Positions 6,412-11,735 of a stretch of 11,735 nucleotides of DNA are shown here, one piece after another. The notes beneath the pieces were generated by a model. It saw only the letters and a list, made by a program, of their open reading frames with translations, was not told the origin of the DNA and did no database searches. The DNA is from CAIYXV01 sp035506255 (GTDB lineage Bacteria; Margulisbacteria; WOR-1; XYC2-FULL-46-14; WPAF01): contig DATJPS010000079.1 of the NCBI GenBank assembly GCA_035506255.1, forward strand, positions 1 to 11,735, read 5' to 3'. Made by a program: the position numbers and the translations under genes. The stretch's first letter is position 1. The number at the start of each line of letters is the position of its first letter.

Positions 6412-7184
6412 GGCAGGCGCAGCTCCATTTTAGGGAACATTTCGCGGTACATGGAGAACAATCTTTCTTCAAGCATTTCGCGGGTGACGAAGCGCGACAG
6501 ATAACCGTTCTCGGCGATCGAGATGGTGCCGGAGCTCTCTGAAACCACGATCGCCAACGCGTCCGAGATCTCGGACAATCCCACCGCCGCCCGGTGCCGG
6601 GTCCCCAGCCGCTTGTCCAGCAATTTGGATTCGGAAAGCGGCAGCAGGCAGCCCGCGGCAACGATCCTTTCCCCCTGAATGATGATCGCCCCGTCGTGCA
6701 GCGGTGACGAGCGGTCGAACACGGAAGTGATAAGTTCGCTCGATATCAGCGCGTCGATCCGGGTCCCCGATTCGATGTACTCGCTCAGCCCCGAGTTCTT
6801 CTCGATGACGATGATCGCTCCCACGCGGTTCTCCGCCATCCATTCGATGGAACGGACCAGCGACCGGATGAACCAGGTGGAGGTCTGGGGGACGATCCCT
6901 ATCCTCCGGATGAAACCTCCCCGCCCCAGCCGCTCCAGCGTCCGCCTCAGTTCCGGCTGGAAGACGATGATCAATAATACCAGGATGGCGGCGGAGAACT
7001 TATCGAACAGCCAGTTGAGCGTGGCCAGGCCGAGCAGCTTGGCGGCCAGGTAGAGCGATATCAGCAGTATCAGCCCGCGCAGCAGATTGGCCGCTTGCGT
7101 CCCGCGCAGCCAGAGGATTATATAGTAAAGGATCACAGCCACCACGGCGATGTCGAGCATATCGAGCAGCCATCTTACCTGCAT
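6390..7184 (-). CDS. cdaA: Diadenylate cyclase CdaA (membrane-bound c-di-AMP synthase)
   Basis: Makes cyclic di-AMP from two ATP at the inner face of the cytoplasmic membrane. The 264 residues have the CdaA layout. Three transmembrane segments lie at about 8-27, 32-51 and 58-76. The FQPELRRTLERLGRG linker (75-89) follows, then a DAC (DisA_N) domain at about 105-240. Both catalytic signatures are intact: DGA at 164-166 within SPLHDGAIIIQG, and RHR at 196-198 within LGTRHRAAVG. The ATG shares one base with the lysA stop (TGATG), and GGTGATC just upstream matches the extended Shine-Dalgarno consensus. The partners common in Firmicutes, cdaR/ybbR and glmM, are not adjacent; lysA precedes and panB follows. 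As far as I recall, a lysA-cdaA pair also occurs in Cyanobacteria. c-di-AMP generally controls potassium and osmotic balance. Confidence 0.95.
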   Translation of the reverse strand: MQVRWLLDMLDIAVVAVILYYIILWLRGTQAANLLRGLILLISLYLAAKLLGLATLNWLFDKFSAAILVLLIIVFQPELRRTLERLGRGGFIRRIGIVPQTSTWFIRSLVRSIEWMAENRVGAIIVIEKNSGLSEYIESGTRIDALISSELITSVFDRSSPLHDGAIIIQGERIVAAGCLLPLSESKLLDKRLGTRHRAAVGLSEISDALAIVVSESSGTISIAENGYLSRFVTREMLEERLFSMYREMFPKMELRLPWSKPKK

Positions 7185-8479
7185 CAGATCACCACGTCGT
7201 TAAGTATGATATCGTCGTACGATTCGCGTTTGAGGATCAGAGTCGCCAGGCCGTTGTTCACCAATACCATCGCCGGCCGCCCTACCCGGTTGTAATTGCT
7301 CGCCATCGAATAGTTGTATGCTCCGGTGCAATAGACCGCCAGCAGATCTCCCGCTTTCACCTCGGGCAGCTCGATATCGGTTATCAGCCGGTCGCCCGAT
7401 TCGCAGAACCGACCGGCGACCGTAACCTTTTCCTTCTTCGGCTCTTGCGCGCGTCCGGCCAAGACGGCATCGTATACCGCGCCGTAAAGGATGGGACGGG
7501 GATTATCGGACATCCCTCCGTCCACCGCGATATATGTCCTGATCCCCGGTATTTCTTTGACCGAACCGACGGTATAGAGCGTGACCCCCGCGGTGCCGAT
7601 AACGGAGCGGCCCGGTTCCAGCACCAGCCTCGGTTCACCGAGCTTGAGTTCCGCGCAAACCTTCTTGAACCGGTCGACCGCCTGTTCGGCGAATTGGTCG
7701 ACCGAAGGGACTTCGTCCGATCCGCTGTAATCGATGCCAAGTCCGCCACCGATATCTATCTCTTTTGTTTCCATCCCGGTCGCCGAGCGGATATCGGCCG
7801 CCAGCCGGCAAAGGATGTCGATCTCGGTCAGGTACGGTTTAACATCCAATATTTGCGAGCCGATGTGGGCGTGTATCCCGATATAATTGATATAAGCCGT
7901 TTTCTGGGCCAGCCTGGCCGCTTCGACCGCTTTATCCCTGGCGATGCCGAACTTGGAATCGATTTTTCCCGTCTGTATGAATTCGTGGGTATGCGCTTCG
8001 ATCCCTGGGTTTATCCGGAAAAGGATATCAGCTTTCTTTTTTAGCTTGGAGGTGATCTTGTCCAGCCTCTGCAGTTCCTCGAGGTTGTCCACCACGATAC
8101 GGCCTACTCCCCACTCCACCGCCTCCTCCAGTTCTTTGGCCGATTTATTGTTGCCATGGAAATAGACCGATTTAAGATCGCAGTTCGCCTTTTTGGCGGT
8201 ATAGATCTCTCCGCCGGAAGAAACGTCCAGGCCCAACCCTTCATCGTTCACCATTTTTACGAGGGCAGTATTGCAGAGCGCTTTGCAGGCATAGATCACC
8301 AGCGAATTATCGTAACGGTTCTTGAGCGCGGTCTTATATTCGCGGCAACGGCTCCGGACCGTGGTCTCGCAAACCACGTAAAGCGGCGTCCCGAATTCGG
8401 CCGCCAGGCCGGCAACGTCGCAACCGCCTATCTCCAGGTGTCCTTTTGCGTTGATCTTTGAAGTGATCGGCTGGTTCAT
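7184..8479 (-). CDS. lysA: Diaminopimelate decarboxylase
   Basis: PLP enzyme that decarboxylates meso-diaminopimelate to L-lysine, the last step of the DAP pathway. The 431 residues are full length. The alanine-racemase-like barrel carries the PLP lysine at Lys66 in YACKA, HIGSQI at 205-210, the phosphate-binding GGGLG at 244-248 and EPGRS at 288-292. The C-terminal beta domain has CESGD at 359-363, with the catalytic Cys contributed across the dimer, and AYNYSMASNYN at 387-397. CESGD replaces the commoner CESSD. The start at 8479 is preceded by GAGGG at 3-4 nt spacing. It is first in the lysA-cdaA-panB operon and divergent from the GGDEF gene. No lysine riboswitch fits in the short leader. 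Confidence 0.96.
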   Translation of the reverse strand: MNQPITSKINAKGHLEIGGCDVAGLAAEFGTPLYVVCETTVRSRCREYKTALKNRYDNSLVIYACKALCNTALVKMVNDEGLGLDVSSGGEIYTAKKANCDLKSVYFHGNNKSAKELEEAVEWGVGRIVVDNLEELQRLDKITSKLKKKADILFRINPGIEAHTHEFIQTGKIDSKFGIARDKAVEAARLAQKTAYINYIGIHAHIGSQILDVKPYLTEIDILCRLAADIRSATGMETKEIDIGGGLGIDYSGSDEVPSVDQFAEQAVDRFKKVCAELKLGEPRLVLEPGRSVIGTAGVTLYTVGSVKEIPGIRTYIAVDGGMSDNPRPILYGAVYDAVLAGRAQEPKKEKVTVAGRFCESGDRLITDIELPEVKAGDLLAVYCTGAYNYSMASNYNRVGRPAMVLVNNGLATLILKRESYDDIILNDVVI

Positions 8480-8496
8480 GGTCCCTCTTTTTAGCG

Positions 8497-8505
8497 ATTA
8501 TATCA
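8497..8505 (-). promoter_or_regulatory. Extended -10 promoter of lysA-cdaA-panB
   Basis: The minus strand reads TGATATAAT, identical to the element before tRNA-Arg (the shared string is TGATATAATC). It lies 17 nt upstream of the lysA start codon, so the predicted transcript leader is only about 10 nt, barely including the Shine-Dalgarno. No convincing -35 hexamer is present at 16-18 nt. Confidence 0.65.
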
Positions 8506-8509
8506 TTTT

Positions 8510-8535
8510 TTATCGGCCCTTAAAAGTGAAATTTA
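8510..8535 (-). promoter_or_regulatory. Possible sigma-28 (FliA/SigD-type) promoter upstream of lysA
   Basis: The minus strand has TAAA (8535-8532), 14 nt, then GCCGATAA (8517-8510). This matches the known flagellar sigma consensus TAAA-N14-16-GCCGATAN. A start about 8 nt downstream would give a leader of about 22 nt before lysA, roomier for the ribosome binding site than the overlapping TATAAT would give. The match could be chance in an AT-rich gap, and no flagellar gene is in the window. Confidence 0.3.
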
Positions 8536-8578
8536 ATGGCATTTCTGACGATATATATGCAAGAGAGGTATAAACTCC

Positions 8579-9727
8579 ATGGCATTAGAAAACACGGTAA
8601 GAGTTTCGGCCAATCCATTATCGGCGCTGTTCCGGTCGAATCTCCATCTGGTCGGCCCGGAAATAACCAATCAAAAGAACCTGTCCAAAGGACCGGCGGA
8701 CCTCGGCATCGGCCACATATATGAGAACGCGACCGGCATCGACCGGATCATGCGCGAGCGGGTATTAAGGCTCGATCTGGTCGACGGCTCCTCCGCGGTG
8801 AAGCTCGATCCCGCCTCCACTTTGCGCATCGCCAATTCGCTCGGCAAGTCAGTGGACCTTTCCGAGTTGCTTGAAAGGACGGTCGAACAGATAGGATTCC
8901 GCTTTAAAGCGATGGTCGATTTTGAGCTCCGGACCGATGCGCTTGATCCCGAGGCTTCGGACCGTCCCCTGCACGAACTTATGCCCAATCTTTTCGGCAA
9001 AGACCACCGGCCGATCGACATCATGCTCAATACGCGCCAGCCGCATTTCGGGAAAGGTGCGGACGGGGAGCAGGTGATCACTCTCCCTATTTTTGACAGG
9101 CAGAAAGACCTGCTGGGCGCTTTCCGGCTCAGGACCTGGGTCAATTACTCAAAAGAGGACCTGGAGCTTCTGCTGGGCCTTTCGGACACTGTAGGCATCG
9201 CCGCCAATTCGCTGGTCGAAAAGGAAAAGCTCAGACAGCTCTCCATCACCGACGGCCTTACCCAGCTGTATAACCGGCGCTGCTTCGAGGAAATGATCTC
9301 GAACCATTTTGCGTCCAGCCGCCGCACCGGTAAACCACTGGGGCTGCTGGTAATAGATATCGACCATTTTAAAAGAGTGAACGATACGGAAGGCCACATC
9401 AGCGGCGACCGCGTCCTGAAGCGGGTATCGCTCGCGATCAAAAGGGTCGTGCGCGCTTCCGACATCGTCGCCCGATACGGCGGGGAAGAGATCGCGGTGG
9501 TCATGCCGGAGACCTCGTTGGAAGGGAGCCGGATCCTGGCGGGAAAGATCAGGGCGATGATCGAAGCGCTCAACATCCGTTATAATGGCGGCAAAGACCA
9601 GGTCACCGTCAGCGTCGGCATCGGACAACTGGGCAACGAGACGCAGAATACAGAAGCCCTGTTCCATGCCGCCGATGCGAACGTCTACAAAGCCAAGGAA
9701 GCCGGACGCAACCAGGTAATCGGATAA
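8579..9727 (+). CDS. GAF-GGDEF diguanylate cyclase
   Basis: Predicted to make c-di-GMP from two GTP. The protein has 382 residues with no signal peptide or membrane segment, so it is soluble. Residues 1-75 are unassigned. Residues 80-215 look like a divergent GAF sensor domain (LSELLERTVEQIG, then VITLPIFD, then KEDLELLLGLSDTVGIAAN). Residues 221-382 form the GGDEF domain: DGLTQLYNRR, metal-binding DIDHFK at 260-265, ND at 268-269, GH and GD at 272-277, the active loop GGEEI at 301-305 (Ile in place of the last Phe) and YKAKEAGRN. The product-inhibition site RxxD is present as Arg292 and Asp295, with the canonical five-residue spacing to GGEE, so feedback control by c-di-GMP is likely. The start has AGAGAGG about 10 nt upstream. 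What the GAF domain senses is unknown. It is divergent from lysA and followed 47 nt later by a GAF-only gene. Confidence 0.92.
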   Translation: MALENTVRVSANPLSALFRSNLHLVGPEITNQKNLSKGPADLGIGHIYENATGIDRIMRERVLRLDLVDGSSAVKLDPASTLRIANSLGKSVDLSELLERTVEQIGFRFKAMVDFELRTDALDPEASDRPLHELMPNLFGKDHRPIDIMLNTRQPHFGKGADGEQVITLPIFDRQKDLLGAFRLRTWVNYSKEDLELLLGLSDTVGIAANSLVEKEKLRQLSITDGLTQLYNRRCFEEMISNHFASSRRTGKPLGLLVIDIDHFKRVNDTEGHISGDRVLKRVSLAIKRVVRASDIVARYGGEEIAVVMPETSLEGSRILAGKIRAMIEALNIRYNGGKDQVTVSVGIGQLGNETQNTEALFHAADANVYKAKEAGRNQVIG

Positions 9728-9745
9728 AAAGCGTGAAATCACGCT
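9725..9745 (-). terminator. Hairpin with T-run on the minus strand (possible terminator of the convergent cimA transcript)
   Basis: AGCGTG (9730-9735) and CACGCT (9740-9745) form a 6-bp stem, 7 bp if the A-T at the loop pairs, around AAAT. Read on the minus strand the stem is followed directly by TTTTTA, as in an intrinsic terminator. On the plus strand it is followed by GATAACACC, so it should not stop GGDEF transcription well. It begins immediately after the GGDEF stop codon. The stem is short, so efficiency is uncertain. Confidence 0.5.
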
Positions 9746-9774
9746 GATAACACCACGATAGATTACCGGGACAT

Positions 9775-10344
9775 ATGAAAACCATCGGCACTTCTTATCC
9801 GCTAATCATGGGGTCCAGGGTGAGCCTGGGCATGCCGCATCTTCGATTTGTGACCGCCGGTTCCGATCTTTCGTCGCGGATGGCGCATCTCCGCCACATC
9901 GAAAGCGAACTTGGCCAGATCGAGACCGCTCCCGCTCTCCAGCACTCGGTCATCAAAAAGGCCAACGAAGTTTTCCATCCTTTCGGCAAGGCGGTCTGTT
10001 ACGGGTTGATAATCAGGGGCCAGCTCTTCATGTCGTACCTGGCCAATCCGGTGAACCGGACCGAATCCCTGAACGTGGCCAATCATCCCCCCGAGCATTA
10101 CCCGCAGGAAGAGATCGTGCTGCGCGCGGGACGGGAACAGGTGATGGTAAAGAAGGTCGAAGGCGATACCGAATATCTGGCGTTCCCGCTATTCCGCCAC
10201 GGGGCGGTCTGCGGGATGCTGCTACTCACCAATGCCGCGTCGAAAAAACCATTTACCGAAGATGATATAAAGGTCGTGAACGAATTCGCGCTGATCGCTT
10301 CCGAATCCATGACCCAGCTGGCGATCAAATTATCCCGTTCTTAA
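9775..10344 (+). CDS. Stand-alone GAF domain protein
   Basis: The product has 189 residues with no membrane segment and no output domain. Residues about 50-185 have the feel of a GAF domain: a helix with LQHSVIKKANEVF, strands YGLIIRGQLFMSYL and LAFPLFRHGAVCGMLLLTN, and a closing helix FTEDDIKVVNEFALIASESM. The N-terminal 45 residues are unassigned. The strand-plus-closing-helix half resembles the same region of the preceding GAF-GGDEF protein, suggesting a shared ancestor. It lies 47 nt downstream of that gene on the same strand and is probably co-transcribed, so it may be a partner or ligand-binding regulator of the cyclase. The ribosome binding site is weak (CGGGA 4-5 nt before ATG). It is convergent with cimA, with only 7 nt between the stop codons. 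No catalytic motif for phytochrome, free methionine sulfoxide reductase or phosphodiesterase activity is recognisable. Confidence 0.8.
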   Translation: MKTIGTSYPLIMGSRVSLGMPHLRFVTAGSDLSSRMAHLRHIESELGQIETAPALQHSVIKKANEVFHPFGKAVCYGLIIRGQLFMSYLANPVNRTESLNVANHPPEHYPQEEIVLRAGREQVMVKKVEGDTEYLAFPLFRHGAVCGMLLLTNAASKKPFTEDDIKVVNEFALIASESMTQLAIKLSRS

Positions 10345-10351
10345 GAGAAGG

Positions 10352-11735
<1,384 letters not shown>

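Noticed and set aside
8480..8578. Lysine riboswitch or c-di-AMP/c-di-GMP riboswitch in the divergent region
   Set aside because: Only 99 bp are available, the predicted lysA leader is about 10-22 nt, and no characteristic paired core was seen.
8536..8724. A 62-codon plus-strand frame starting upstream of the GGDEF gene
   Set aside because: It overlaps the GGDEF gene in another frame, lacks a ribosome binding site of its own, and its sequence has no recognisable features.

Overview
The window is a gene-dense stretch of a bacterial chromosome with mid-range, fairly high GC, made of housekeeping biosynthesis plus a small signalling island. I see no insertion sequence, phage gene, CRISPR array or rRNA. 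The organism makes isoprenoids by the MEP pathway, decarboxylates diaminopimelate, makes both c-di-AMP (CdaA) and probably c-di-GMP (GGDEF), and makes isoleucine precursors through citramalate. The lysA-cdaA pair and the cyanobacteria-like sugar nucleotidyltransferase would suit a non-photosynthetic relative of Cyanobacteria (for example Margulisbacteria/WOR-1). That placement is a guess from gene style, not something the sequence proves.

Region 1 (about 5484 down to 1, minus strand) is one compact transcription unit. It starts at an extended -10 element and continues through tRNA-Arg(CCT), aroK, aroB, tyrS, ispF, pdxJ, rpiB and a sugar-phosphate nucleotidyltransferase that runs off the window. 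Nearly every junction overlaps (16, 10, 10, 4 and 4 nt) or is 1 nt apart, so translational coupling is likely. The genes link aromatic synthesis (AroK, AroB) to tyrosine charging (TyrS). They also link two consumers of the deoxyxylulose-phosphate branch (IspF, PdxJ) with pentose-phosphate isomerisation (RpiB) and sugar-nucleotide synthesis.

Region 2 (5468-5644) is the gap between the two minus-strand operons. It holds a palindromic AT-rich promoter element and, on the plus strand, a convincing 44-residue single-pass membrane microprotein whose 3' end overlaps the end of panB.

Region 3 (8505 down to 5623, minus strand) is the operon lysA-cdaA-panB: lysine synthesis, c-di-AMP synthesis and pantothenate synthesis. 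Its promoter has the same extended -10 as the tRNA operon, and a sigma-28-like element lies just upstream.

Region 4 (8579-10344, plus strand) is divergent from lysA. It encodes a GAF-GGDEF diguanylate cyclase followed by a stand-alone GAF protein, probably co-transcribed. This puts the genes for two different cyclic dinucleotides back to back across about 99 bp.

Region 5 (10352-11735, minus strand) is the 3' part of a citramalate synthase gene, convergent with the GAF gene only 7 nt away. The best terminator-like hairpin for that strand lies about 600 nt further on, just past the GGDEF stop codon, so the cimA transcript may run antisense through the GAF gene.

Most of the window is ordinary metabolism. 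The points most worth a second look are the microprotein with its shared promoter, the tRNA-led operon with no Shine-Dalgarno before aroK, and the antisense arrangement at the cimA end.
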